64,000 bases of DNA, from contig NZ_JBFEFG010000247.1 of the NCBI RefSeq assembly GCF_040718835.1, positions 1 to 64,000 on the forward strand, given 5' to 3'. The stretch comes from Bremerella sp. JC817 (lineage in GTDB: Bacteria; Planctomycetota; Planctomycetia; Pirellulales; Pirellulaceae). This document shows positions 16,907 through 26,401 of the stretch, piece by piece. Each line of letters starts with the position of its first letter. The first letter of the stretch is position 1. Position numbers and translations under genes: made by a program. The notes below the pieces were generated by a model. The model ran no database searches and had not been told where the DNA came from. It worked only from the letters and a program-made list of their open reading frames with translations.

Positions 16907-19108
16907 TTAAACTTTGAAGCCGCCGACCAGTTCGTCGATTTCGTGGGCATACTGGGCCAGGCTATCGCCATAGCTTCGTGTGGTTGCCGCACCCGTTGCC
17001 GTGCGACGCGTTGCTTCGTCGACGCCGTTGACGTTCTCGGTAATTTCACGACTGGCCACGGCCGAGTCGTTCACGCCAGATGAAATCGAAGTTGCCGAGG
17101 TCGCGGTCTGGTTCAAGTTCGACGAAATCTGCTTGGTCGTGAGACTCTGCTCTTCGACCGCCGTGGCGATCGAAAGGCTGGCTTCGCGAATCTGTTCAAT
17201 AACATCGGTGATTGCTCCAATCGATTTCACGGCATCGGTGCTCGACGACTGGATGTCGTTGACTGTCTTACGAATGTCATCGATTGCTTCAGTCGTTTGG
17301 TGAGCCAGCTCTTTCACCTCGGTGGCCACCACGGCAAAGCCTTTTCCTGCTTCACCAGCTCGTGAGGCTTCAATGGTGGCATTCAAGGCGAGCAGGTTGG
17401 TTTGCTCGGCGATATCTTCGATCACACCCACGATCTGGCCGATTGCCGCGGCTGCGTCGCCCAGCTTGTTGATTTTCACATTACTTTCTTCAGCCAGGGT
17501 CGCCGCATTGACGGCCACCGCCGAGGCGGTCTCGGTATTCTTCGAGATGTCACCAATGGAACTGGTCAGCTCTTCGACAGCATGGCCAACTGACGATATG
17601 TTGTCGGTCAATTCGTGAATCGATTGTGCCATGTTGGTCATGGTGGTTGCCATTTCTTCCGAAGCGGCAGCCACGCTGGTGCTGCGTCCCTTCGCTTCGT
17701 TGGCACCAGTCGAAAGTTCCTCGGCGGTGGTTAGCATCTCGCTGGATGTCTTCGATAGCGACGAGGCGGTACTGGCGACTCGGCTGATGATGCCCTGCAG
17801 CTTGTCCATAAAGACATTGAACCATTTCGCCAACTCGCCGATTTCGTCTTTCGATTGAATATCGATCCGCATCGTCAGATCGCCTTCTCCCTGAGCGATA
17901 TCGCGAAGCGAATCGGTCACAATGGTCAAAGGCTTCACCAGCATCTTCGAGGCGTAGGCCACAAAGATCGAAATCGCACAGACAACCACCAAGGCACCCA
18001 CCACAACGTACACCAGCATCCAGTTCAACGAGCTGCGGGCGCTCATAGCCGAGGCGCGGAAGTCATCTTTGTAGGTGCTGATACCCACGACCCAGTCCCA
18101 TGGCTCGTAATAGAACAGCGCCGCCAGCTTTTCGCGGGCATGCTCTTCGCCAGGGTTCTGCCAGAAGTACTCGTGGAGAACCACTTCTCCCGGCTCAGCG
18201 GCCAGCGACTTGTCGATCATTTCGCGAATGCAAGGTTTGCCTTCGGCATCGACGGTGTCGAGAATATTCTCGCCATCCCGGGCACCACCCTTCGAGACCA
18301 GATAGGTTCCCTTGTCTTTGCCGGTCCCTTTCACCACGAACACATAGCCGCTTTCGCCTAGGTGCAGCTTCTGTAAGCGTTCCGGCAAATCGGCGGCTTC
18401 CTCTTGCAGCAGGCCCACATACAACGCACCAATCACTTGGCCATCGTGATCTTTCACCGGGTGATAGGCGGTTGAGTACCACTTGTCGACCACAAATGCA
18501 CGTCCGTAATAAGGTTCGCCCGAGATCAATTTCGCGACGACCGGGTTGCTCACGCCATCGGGATTCGTAGCTGGAATAAACGTGCCAATGGCGCGGTTGC
18601 CATCCTTCGCGACGACGTTGGTCGCCACGCGAAGCATGTCGCCAGATTCGTTCAAACGCTGAAAGATGGTACACGTGCCGCCAGACCATTTGGCGACTTC
18701 ATCGACAAAGGGAACATGTTGATCGAGATTGCGAACCTGGCCCAACGATTGACCGTCGATGGTCATCGTCGGAAGCTCGGTGGCCTGGGTCTCGCCCGTG
18801 AATTGATTCTTGCAGGTCCATTCGACGCTCTCATCCTGTAGCGTCAGGCTCCCTTTTTGTTGCAGCAGTTCTTCGCTGAATTGAATCGTGGCGTGCAACT
18901 GCTGGCTGGTGAGGTCGTTTTGCGATTCGAGCAAAAGCCGAACGTTGCTGGCAGCGGCATTGCACTGGGTGCGTGCCATGTTCTCGGCCTCGCTCAGCAC
19001 GGTCTTGTCGAGGTGAGACCCGTTGATAACGACAATCAGCACGATGATGATCGCACAGGCAATCGGCCCTGCTAAACTTACCCCGAGAATCTTCTTTCCA
19101 ATACTCAT
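16907..19108 (-). CDS. Methyl-accepting chemotaxis protein with Cache sensor
   Basis: 733 residues from ATG 19108 (MSIGKKILGVSLAG); a longer frame upstream adds an unlikely Arg/Cys-rich stretch. Transmembrane helix 1 (about 7-29), a periplasmic Cache-type sensor (about 35-350, with YYGRAFVVDKWYSTAYHPV and VIGALYVGLL), transmembrane helix 2 near 365-390, HAMP (KPLTIVTDSLRDIAQGEGDL), then the MCP signalling coiled coil. The conserved hairpin tip is EASRAGEAGKGFAVVATEV, where CheA/CheW dock. No che genes lie nearby. The ligand is unknown; Cache domains often bind small organic acids or amino acids. Confidence 0.92.
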   Translation of the reverse strand: MSIGKKILGVSLAGPIACAIIIVLIVVINGSHLDKTVLSEAENMARTQCNAAASNVRLLLESQNDLTSQQLHATIQFSEELLQQKGSLTLQDESVEWTCKNQFTGETQATELPTMTIDGQSLGQVRNLDQHVPFVDEVAKWSGGTCTIFQRLNESGDMLRVATNVVAKDGNRAIGTFIPATNPDGVSNPVVAKLISGEPYYGRAFVVDKWYSTAYHPVKDHDGQVIGALYVGLLQEEAADLPERLQKLHLGESGYVFVVKGTGKDKGTYLVSKGGARDGENILDTVDAEGKPCIREMIDKSLAAEPGEVVLHEYFWQNPGEEHAREKLAALFYYEPWDWVVGISTYKDDFRASAMSARSSLNWMLVYVVVGALVVVCAISIFVAYASKMLVKPLTIVTDSLRDIAQGEGDLTMRIDIQSKDEIGELAKWFNVFMDKLQGIISRVASTASSLSKTSSEMLTTAEELSTGANEAKGRSTSVAAASEEMATTMTNMAQSIHELTDNISSVGHAVEELTSSIGDISKNTETASAVAVNAATLAEESNVKINKLGDAAAAIGQIVGVIEDIAEQTNLLALNATIEASRAGEAGKGFAVVATEVKELAHQTTEAIDDIRKTVNDIQSSSTDAVKSIGAITDVIEQIREASLSIATAVEEQSLTTKQISSNLNQTATSATSISSGVNDSAVASREITENVNGVDEATRRTATGAATTRSYGDSLAQYAHEIDELVGGFKV

Positions 19109-19809
19109 CGAATCTGCCCTGCGTTCTGCATCAATTTCAGTGGTGGTTGGTCGTTCACAACGGCACTCAATGGTCGTTGCCAAAAACCTAGGTCGTGTGG
19201 CGGGCCAAAAAATGCGGTGCGTAAAGAAGGTGTCAACAGGCAGTGTCTGGCTGTCAAATCAGCCCGATTCGATCGAGGGGAATTGGCAATCTAGCAGATG
19301 GGTGTTACTTCCTTCCTGGTTTCTTGGGCTTCTGTCAATTCGGTAAGAACGGTGTGTTTTTAAATCATTAATTGATCAATAGTTACTGGGATGTTGCAGC
19401 GGGTAACTCGGTTCCCTATCGGCCGGGAATCGGAAGCGAAGCGAAGCCCGAATTAAGGTGAGGATAGCTTTGCTAGGGGAGCATGGTTTGGCTCTCAGGT
19501 ACACCGTGTGGATCCCCGCAAAGGGGAGTCAGGTCGTGGTCGCTCAGCGAAGCTTGGCATTCGAATGGCCGTTGCTGCGACGCGTGGTTTGGTAATCCAG
19601 CATGTAACCCAAACGGATGAAACATCACGCTTCGCGGCACTGGGCCGTTAAGGAAAGATGAAGTCTGGCAGATAATGGCGATCTCTGGCCGGTTGCCATC
19701 ACGCTTGGCCTGTTGGGGGCAAGAGACGCGATATCTCGTGGTTTATAATTAAACCGCCTAACCATGAGGTGGCTAACTTCGATTCAACCTTCAAGGGATC
19801 CAACGGACG
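19109..19809. other. Long intergenic region, no gene seen
   Basis: About 700 bp between divergent genes. It holds a small hairpin (tccccgcaaagggga near 19512-19526) and an AT-rich palindrome ggtttataattaaacc (19740-19755) that contains TATAAT close to the glycerophosphodiesterase start. There is no convincing open frame. A small RNA or long leader cannot be excluded. Confidence 0.45.
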
Positions 19810-20637
19810 ATGCAAGCAGGTAAGTTTTTGGTGGCAGTGGCACTGGTGGGATCAAGCATGGTCGCGACGAGTGAGGCTCAAATGATCGTAGCGCACCGTG
19901 GGGCATCGTTTGATGCTCCCGAGAATACGTTGGCTTCGTTCCAGGAAGCCTGGAAGCAGAAGGCCGACGCCATCGAAGGGGACTTCTATCTGACCAAAGA
20001 CGGCCACATCGTCTGCATGCACGATAAGACGACCAAGCGAACCACCGGCGGTGCCGCCGAATTGAAACCGGCCGAAGCGACACTCGAAGAACTGCGGGCA
20101 CTGGAAGTGGGGGCCTGGAAGAACGACAAGTTCGCGGGCGAACGTATTCCACTGTTGGAAGAAGTCCTGGCGACCGTTCCCCAAAACGGCAAGATCCTGG
20201 TTGAGGTGAAGTGCGGTCCCGAGATCGTCGAGCCGCTGCGGGTTGGTTTGGAGAAGTCGAGCCTGAAGCCAGAGCAGATCGTCATCATCTGCTTCGACGA
20301 TGAAGTGGTGAAGCAATGTCGCGAAAAGATGCCGCAGTACAAAGCAAACTGGCTGACCAGCTACAAGCAGAACGAGGCAACCGGCAAGTGGAGCCCCAGC
20401 GTTAAGTCAGTCCTCAATACGCTTCGGGAAACGAAGGCAACCGGTTTGGGAACGCAGGCCCGGGATGAAGTTGTGACGGTCGAATTTGTCAAACAGATCC
20501 GCGATGCAGGGGTCGAATGTCACGTGTGGACCGTGAACGAAGAAGCCCAGGCCAAGCGTTACGCCGGGCTTGGTTTCGATTCGATTACCACCGACAAGCC
20601 AGCCGCAATTCGCCATGCCTTGGCGGAAGGCAAGTAG
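19810..20637 (+). CDS. Secreted glycerophosphodiester phosphodiesterase
   Basis: 275 residues. It has a signal peptide (residues 1-23, SEA-Q) and a GDPD TIM-barrel: AHRGASFDAPENT with catalytic His29, IEGDFYLTKDGHIVCMHD with metal ligands Glu56 and Asp58 and second catalytic His71, then ILVEVKCG, and a late TVNEEAQAKRYAGLGFDSITTDKP block. Family members hydrolyse glycerophosphodiesters to glycerol-3-phosphate and an alcohol. The signal peptide places it outside the cytoplasm. It is transcribed alone and may scavenge phospholipid breakdown products. Confidence 0.9.
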   Translation: MQAGKFLVAVALVGSSMVATSEAQMIVAHRGASFDAPENTLASFQEAWKQKADAIEGDFYLTKDGHIVCMHDKTTKRTTGGAAELKPAEATLEELRALEVGAWKNDKFAGERIPLLEEVLATVPQNGKILVEVKCGPEIVEPLRVGLEKSSLKPEQIVIICFDDEVVKQCREKMPQYKANWLTSYKQNEATGKWSPSVKSVLNTLRETKATGLGTQARDEVVTVEFVKQIRDAGVECHVWTVNEEAQAKRYAGLGFDSITTDKPAAIRHALAEGK

Positions 20638-20645
20638 TTCACCGT

Positions 20646-23615
20646 CTACGAGGAAGAAGTCGACTTCTGACTGTCTTGCAGATCGAACAGCGGACTTGGT
20701 TCCGGTTCGCTGGTTGGAAGTCGAATGGTAAAGGTGCAGCCATTTCCCTGGCCATCGGAATTCAACGCAATCGTTCCTCCATGGAAATCGACAATGCGTT
20801 TGACGATGGCCAGGCCGATGCCGGTTCCGTCTGATTCAGGATCGAGTTTGTCGAACAACTGGAAAATGCGTTCCTGGTATTCTAAGGCCACACCAGGACC
20901 ATTGTCGGCAATATCGATCGTGACAAACTCGTCGTCAGCTTTCCGCGCCGAGATCGTTACACGCGGGTTCTCTTTTCGATTGTGCTTGATGCCGTTGTCG
21001 ATCAGGTTTTGAAACAACTGACGAATCTGCACCGGGTCGGCATAGATCGTCATCCCTTCGACTTGACTCTGAATGTCCGCCTCCCGCGATTCGATTTCGC
21101 CCGCCAACAAGGTGATCGCCTCGCGTACGACATCGTCCAGGGAAATCTCCGTTCGTGATTTCAGGTTTCGGCCAATGCGTGAGAGCTCGAGCAGGTCGTC
21201 CAATAGTTGTTTCATGCCATCGGCGGCCGAGCCAATGATCGAAAGGTCTTCGTCAATTGCCGCTTTGTCACCGGACTCGATATCTTCGCTCAGGATCCCG
21301 AGGAAACCCTTGATGGTTATCAGAGGCGATTTCAAGTCGTGCGAAACCGTATAGGTGAACTGCTTGAGTTCGGTGTTAGTCGCCTCCAGGTCACGAATCA
21401 GCGAGTCGCGAAGCTTTTCGGATTCAATCCGCTCGGTGATGTCGGTCAAGGCGAATACCACGCCGTCGAACTCGCCATTCTCGTCAAACAGCGGAGCACC
21501 ATTGTTCGAGATGATCGTGTAGGCATCGTCACCAAACTGAACACGATAACGGGCATCGTAAATCGGTTGTAAGGTGCGTTTGATCGTCGCGAAAGGACGA
21601 TTCTCTGGGGGAAGCGGTCGGCCTGCCATGTCGTAGACTTCCCAGTCGAGTTTCAGCACGTTCTTTCCTAATACTTCGTCACGACCGATACGCAGGGTTT
21701 TCTCGAGGGCCGTGTTCATGAAGCGAACATTCGCGTCGGCGTCCAGCACCATGATCGCGGCCACGCTCGTTTCCATCACCTGATCGAGCAAGGCTTTTTC
21801 CCAGACCAGTTGCTGTTCGGCTCGCACGCGATCCGAGATGTTGGTCGCGATGCCCATGATTTGGGTCGCATTGCCATCTTTGTCTTTTTGAAACACGACG
21901 CGATGGAATTCAAACCAGACCCAGTTTCCATCGGTGTCTGCCAGGCGAAAGTTGTCGCGACGGACGAGCGGCTCGCCATCTTCTTCTTTCCAAACATCCT
22001 GGGCGATCTTTAGCCGCGGGAGGTCATCGGGATGGATCACTTCTCCATAGAACTTCGAGCCCAGCTCCTCCACATATTCGCGGGTATAGCCAAGCTGCTT
22101 TTGCACGTTGTCGTTAATGAACACGATCGACTGCGTCGTGAGATCGAAAATGTAGATGAGCCCCGGTGTCGCGTTGATCATCTTCTCGGCGAACTCTTTC
22201 GCTTCCTGCAACTGCTTTTCGGCAGCCTTCCGTAACGTGGCATCGCGGGCCGCTGACATCACATAGGCCTCTCCTTCGCGCTCGATCAACGTCAAGCGGA
22301 TTTCAACCGGAAAGGTACTGCCGTCTTTGCGACGATGTACGCGCTCGACCAGGGGATGGTAGCGTCCCCCTTCGCGTGCCAACTGGTTCCAGAGCCGGTT
22401 GGCATCTTGCCGCGTCCACTTGGTGTCGATATCGGCCACGGTACGGCCGATCAGTTCGTGGCGTTCATAGCCGAGGCTGCGGCAGGCTTCCTGGTTGGCA
22501 TCCAGGATGGTCCCTTCGAGGTTTCGGAGAAAGATCGCGTCGGCCGCCCCGTCGAACAAACGCCGAAAACGGTCTTCGCTGGCTTCGATCGTGCGAAGAT
22601 GTTCTTCCTGCTGACGCTGCGCCGCGTCAAGCTCGTCGGCGAGGTTGTTGAACGAGTCGGCCAGAATTGCATACTCGCCGCGTGTTTTCTCGGAAACGCG
22701 AGCCGTTCGGTCGCCGCGAGCATACCGGCGGATCGCTTGAATCATCTGCTGAAGCGGACGCAATGCACGCTCGCTGAAGAACAACGCCAGGATCACGGCT
22801 ACCGTAATGCCACAGCAAACCGCGGTCACCTTCGACCAGGCCATGCGATTGTAAATCGATTTCACCTCCGCTTCCGGAATGGCCGCGATCAGGTACCAAG
22901 AGCTTTCTGGAATCTCCGACAGCGAGACCAGGTACTGAATGCCATGCGAATCGGTGACCAGTTCTTTGCCTGGGTTAAGTGGTCGATTACGAAGGAAATC
23001 GGCTTTCTCGGTCGCGGCAATCAGGCGGTTCTCGTGGTCGACCAACGCATAAAAACCACCTCGATCAACTTCCATCGAATGGACGAACGAGACCATGTTC
23101 GATTCCGGGATCGTCAGGCTGACCGCTCCCTTCAAGGTACCATCCAGAGCGTGGACCGGATTGATCAGCAGCACCACGTCATTACCCGACGAGCGGCTTT
23201 TCAGGATGCGGGTGATGACTTGTTTACCGTCCAACACGTCGGGAAAGTACAGCCGGTCCGAGACATCGAACATCGAGCCATCGGTCGCGTGCACTGTTCC
23301 GTCGAGTTCGACATAGAATAGCCCTTCAACATTCGGGCGGACAACCGATTCCTGGATCTTCAAATAGTCGACGATTTGCGGGATCTTACCGTCGGCGATC
23401 TGCGGCGAGATACTCAACGCTTTCAACAGTGAGAGATGCTCGTCCATGAACAAACGCACTTCCTGACGTTTGGCCTCGAGTTTGGCGTTGAGTGTCTGGT
23501 CGATCTGTTCCTGGAGCAAGGTCTGGGTGATCTGGTAGTCCAGAATCGTTGCCAGGCCCACCGCGATCAGCGCGGGGATCGCGCCGAGGAGAAAGTATTT
23601 GCGAAGTAGATTCAC
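20646..23615 (-). CDS. Membrane sensor histidine kinase, Cache-HAMP-PAS(x3)-HisKA-HATPase
   Basis: 989 residues, GTG start at 23615. Transmembrane helices lie at about 8-27 and 262-282, enclosing a periplasmic double-Cache-like sensor (FYVELDGTVHATDG, GGFYALVDHENRLIAATEK). Then come HAMP, three PAS/PAC units (near 345-465, 475-595 and 605-730), a HisKA domain with His759 in TVSHDLKSPLITIKGF, and an ATPase domain with NLIDNGIKHN, DNGPGVALEYQ and DGTGIGLAIV. There is no receiver. The kinase core resembles phytochrome-like/cyanobacterial kinases. It ends 9 bp from the converging glycerophosphodiesterase gene. No cognate regulator is adjacent. Confidence 0.9.
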   Translation of the reverse strand: MNLLRKYFLLGAIPALIAVGLATILDYQITQTLLQEQIDQTLNAKLEAKRQEVRLFMDEHLSLLKALSISPQIADGKIPQIVDYLKIQESVVRPNVEGLFYVELDGTVHATDGSMFDVSDRLYFPDVLDGKQVITRILKSRSSGNDVVLLINPVHALDGTLKGAVSLTIPESNMVSFVHSMEVDRGGFYALVDHENRLIAATEKADFLRNRPLNPGKELVTDSHGIQYLVSLSEIPESSWYLIAAIPEAEVKSIYNRMAWSKVTAVCCGITVAVILALFFSERALRPLQQMIQAIRRYARGDRTARVSEKTRGEYAILADSFNNLADELDAAQRQQEEHLRTIEASEDRFRRLFDGAADAIFLRNLEGTILDANQEACRSLGYERHELIGRTVADIDTKWTRQDANRLWNQLAREGGRYHPLVERVHRRKDGSTFPVEIRLTLIEREGEAYVMSAARDATLRKAAEKQLQEAKEFAEKMINATPGLIYIFDLTTQSIVFINDNVQKQLGYTREYVEELGSKFYGEVIHPDDLPRLKIAQDVWKEEDGEPLVRRDNFRLADTDGNWVWFEFHRVVFQKDKDGNATQIMGIATNISDRVRAEQQLVWEKALLDQVMETSVAAIMVLDADANVRFMNTALEKTLRIGRDEVLGKNVLKLDWEVYDMAGRPLPPENRPFATIKRTLQPIYDARYRVQFGDDAYTIISNNGAPLFDENGEFDGVVFALTDITERIESEKLRDSLIRDLEATNTELKQFTYTVSHDLKSPLITIKGFLGILSEDIESGDKAAIDEDLSIIGSAADGMKQLLDDLLELSRIGRNLKSRTEISLDDVVREAITLLAGEIESREADIQSQVEGMTIYADPVQIRQLFQNLIDNGIKHNRKENPRVTISARKADDEFVTIDIADNGPGVALEYQERIFQLFDKLDPESDGTGIGLAIVKRIVDFHGGTIALNSDGQGNGCTFTIRLPTSEPEPSPLFDLQDSQKSTSSS

Positions 23616-23738
23616 GGTGGATGATCTTCAGCTTGGTTTGCCGCCAGGGGATGCGAGACGTCCCCGATTATCGAAAAACAGGGCGACAGCGTCAAAACCG
23701 AAAACCGAGTCCAACGCGGAAATCTTTTTCGTAGCTGG

Positions 23739-24569
23739 CTAAGAACCTGCCAATAGGCAGATACAAAAGACAATCAGCGTAAGCTGGCTAAGAGAGACCG
23801 CGATTAGAAACAATCGCAGCCCATTCCGCAGGCAAGGCGAAAGATGGAGCCCCAGCAGGGCCCGACGACGCTGCTCGAAGCTGGGATAAAGCCACGACTT
23901 TTGATCGGGCCGCATGCCAGAGAGAAGGGTCAGTTGTGAAAGTGCCCGGACCAATACGCGGGCATTCTGCAGTCGACTGCCGTTGCGGGACGAAAGCAAG
24001 TCGACGGCGAAGAAGTCGGCCTGAAATTCCAGCAGTGGAGCTACCATGTGTAGCATGATCGACATATATCCCATCGTGCCGAGAATCACCCCAAACTGAA
24101 TCAACGCCTGCCAGCCTTCAACTCCTTCCAACTGGTGGACCATCGCCATCCCCAACAGACCGCCGGCGAAAACGATACTCAGCCGGATCGGTACGTGCCA
24201 CAGTCGCATATGACCGACTTCATGAGCAACGATCGCTGCGGCTCCATGGGGAGAAAGGTGCCGGAATAGGGCGTCGCTGACCATGACGAACGAGAAGCCT
24301 GGTACGCAGCCCAATACGGCTGCGTTGCAGATCCGTTCGCCGGTGTCCCATACGCGCAGTTGGCTGGCCCACTGCTGGTCGCCTTCGGGCAACGCACGCA
24401 GTAGCTGCTGCTTCTGGCGAAGCGTCGGCTCGTCCAGCGACAACAGTCGCCGGGCAATCAGCGGATAGGCAACGACCGCGGTCAGTGGGACCAGCCAGAC
24501 TAGCCAAATCAGTTGATCCCAACCACTGGATTGGCTGGCAAGTAACGTCAGTAAGATCAACTCGGACAA
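23739..24569 (-). CDS. M48-like membrane metallopeptidase
   Basis: 276 residues with a zinc motif HEVGH at 116-120 and a third ligand Glu181 in EFQADFFAVD, the E-x-x-x-D signature of M48/M56 peptidases. Membrane segments lie at about 19-38, 130-146, 158-178 and at the C-terminus (251-273). The block CNAAVLGCVPGFSFVMVSDALFRHL resembles the pre-HExxH region of HtpX/CaaX-protease-like enzymes. Some M56 (BlaR1-like) proteins have similar topology. Substrate unknown; it is probably in envelope quality control or signalling. Confidence 0.75.
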   Translation of the reverse strand: MSELILLTLLASQSSGWDQLIWLVWLVPLTAVVAYPLIARRLLSLDEPTLRQKQQLLRALPEGDQQWASQLRVWDTGERICNAAVLGCVPGFSFVMVSDALFRHLSPHGAAAIVAHEVGHMRLWHVPIRLSIVFAGGLLGMAMVHQLEGVEGWQALIQFGVILGTMGYMSIMLHMVAPLLEFQADFFAVDLLSSRNGSRLQNARVLVRALSQLTLLSGMRPDQKSWLYPSFEQRRRALLGLHLSPCLRNGLRLFLIAVSLSQLTLIVFCICLLAGS

Positions 24570-24660
24570 AGGGTTCGCTCGAACTCGGAGGACGAAAGTG
24601 GTTGTTCAACGTCTCAGAGTAATTCGTTGGTCGACGCGTTCAATTCCACTTCGCGCAAAG

Positions 24661-24692
24661 AAAAACCGGTACGATTCCGCATCGTACCGGTT
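24661..24692 (-). terminator. Terminator of serC-serA
   Basis: A perfect 12-bp stem aaccggtacgat / atcgtaccggtt with a 5-base loop lies about 30 bp past the serA stop. On the minus strand it is followed by TTTTTC-TTT. Strong rho-independent terminator. Confidence 0.88.
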
Positions 24693-24719
24693 ATTCCGAT
24701 TGTGACGATTATCGCGAAG

Positions 24720-26342
24720 TTATCGCATCCAGGTTGGCATCTCGCCAGCGGCTGGCAGTTCGATCACTTTGCAGCTGGTGATGTGATCGCTCGACATCAC
24801 TTCCTTGACCGATTCTTCGCTCGGCAGGCCATCCAGGTTCAACACGCCGACGGCACCGCCGGGCTGATTGCTGGAACGTCCGACCGCCATCTGGGCGATG
24901 TTGACGTTGTGGTTGCCGAAGATCGTGCCAACGCGTCCGATGATGCCAGGGACATCGTTGTGGGCGAAGATGAACATCGTGCCGTCCAGGTAAGCTTCCA
25001 GACGCTGTCCATCCAGCAGGATCAGACGTGGCATGTTGTTACCGAACAGGGTACCGCCGACCTGGTGGGTCTTGTTGCCCTCTTCGATCGTCGCGGTGAT
25101 GCTGCTGGTGAAACTGCCGGTGTCGGTGCTGGTTTCGGTCGACAGCTCGACGCCACGATCGAGAAGCAGCATTTCGGCGTTGATGATGTTCGGTTCGTCC
25201 TCCAGGGCCTTCGCCAGGAACCCGGCACAGAACGAAGCGGTCAGCAGCTTGGGGCTCTTGTTGGCGACTTCGCCACGGTAGCTCAGCTTGACCGACTTGA
25301 CGCCACCGGCATGCACCTGGGCTGCCAGCAAACCAAGGCGGTAAGCGACGTCCAGATAGCCGCGGATGTTTTCCAGCGTCTTGGGATCGAGTGGAGCAAC
25401 ATTGACGGCGTGACGAATCTCGCCGGTGGTCAGGTAGTTGGTCACCAACTGAACCGCTTCGACGGCGACCTGGGTCTGAGCTTCTTCGGTGCTCGCACCC
25501 AAGTGTGGCGTGCAGACGACGTTCTCCATACCGAACAGTGGGCTGTCGGTGCATGGTTCTTCGGCGTACACGTCCAAGGCAACGCCACCGAGGTGACCTG
25601 ATTTCAGGCCTTCAACCAGGGCTTCTTCGTTGTAGATGCCACCACGAGCACAGTTGATCAGGCGGGCACCTGGCTTCAAGGTCTTGATCGATTCGGCATT
25701 GATCATGTCCTTGGTTTCGGGCGTCAGCGGCGTGTGGACGGTCAGGTAGTCGATGTGCGGCAGCATTTCGGGAACGGTCGGTGAGAGCTGGATACCCAGT
25801 TCCGCGGCACGTTCCGGGCTAACGAATGGGTCGTAAGCGATCACGCGCATCTCGAAGGCGAGAGCACGCTTGGCGACTTCCATCCCGATACGACCCAGAC
25901 CGACCACACCGAGGGTCTTGTCGGCCAATTGGGTGCCCATGTACTTCTTGCGGTCCCAACGACCTTCGGCCAGGCTTTGGTGCGCGGCCGGGACGTTACG
26001 CGAAAGAGCCATCATCAAGCAGAAGGCATGTTCGGCCGTGCTGATGGTGTTACCGCTTGGGGTATTCATCACCACGATGCCGTGCCGGGCTGCGGCCTTC
26101 GAGTCGATGTTGTCGGTACCGACCCCAGCACGAGCGATCACTTTCAGGTTGGTGTTACCTTCCAGCGACTCGGCGGTGATCTTCACTCCACTACGACAGA
26201 TGGCCCCATCGAATTCGTTGAGGGCACTTCGCAGCTCTTCGCCTTTCAGGCCGGTGCGAACTTCGTATTCAATCCCAGGGGCTTGATCCAATAGATCGAG
26301 ACCTTCCTGGGCGAGCGTATCGAGAACAATGACTTTGGGCAT
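24720..26342 (-). CDS. serA: D-3-phosphoglycerate dehydrogenase
   Basis: 540 residues, matching the long form of SerA. It oxidises 3-phosphoglycerate to 3-phosphohydroxypyruvate with NAD, the first step of serine synthesis. Visible features: N-terminal substrate domain (MPKVIVLDTLAQEGLDLL), Rossmann NAD fold with TLGVVGLGRIGMEVAKRA, LTVHTPLTPETKDMI, the CARGGIYNEEAL segment, and the catalytic His in CTPHLGASTEEAQ. An intervening regulatory domain follows, then a C-terminal ACT domain (FIFAHNDVPGIIGRVGTIFG), which in this family senses serine. It lies 59 bp after serC on the same strand, so the two probably form an operon. Confidence 0.97.
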   Translation of the reverse strand: MPKVIVLDTLAQEGLDLLDQAPGIEYEVRTGLKGEELRSALNEFDGAICRSGVKITAESLEGNTNLKVIARAGVGTDNIDSKAAARHGIVVMNTPSGNTISTAEHAFCLMMALSRNVPAAHQSLAEGRWDRKKYMGTQLADKTLGVVGLGRIGMEVAKRALAFEMRVIAYDPFVSPERAAELGIQLSPTVPEMLPHIDYLTVHTPLTPETKDMINAESIKTLKPGARLINCARGGIYNEEALVEGLKSGHLGGVALDVYAEEPCTDSPLFGMENVVCTPHLGASTEEAQTQVAVEAVQLVTNYLTTGEIRHAVNVAPLDPKTLENIRGYLDVAYRLGLLAAQVHAGGVKSVKLSYRGEVANKSPKLLTASFCAGFLAKALEDEPNIINAEMLLLDRGVELSTETSTDTGSFTSSITATIEEGNKTHQVGGTLFGNNMPRLILLDGQRLEAYLDGTMFIFAHNDVPGIIGRVGTIFGNHNVNIAQMAVGRSSNQPGGAVGVLNLDGLPSEESVKEVMSSDHITSCKVIELPAAGEMPTWMR

Positions 26343-26401
26343 GATGCGTTTCTTTGGCGGTTGAGGGTTTGCCAGCGAAGTAAGGGATGGTTTGGGGGCG
26401 T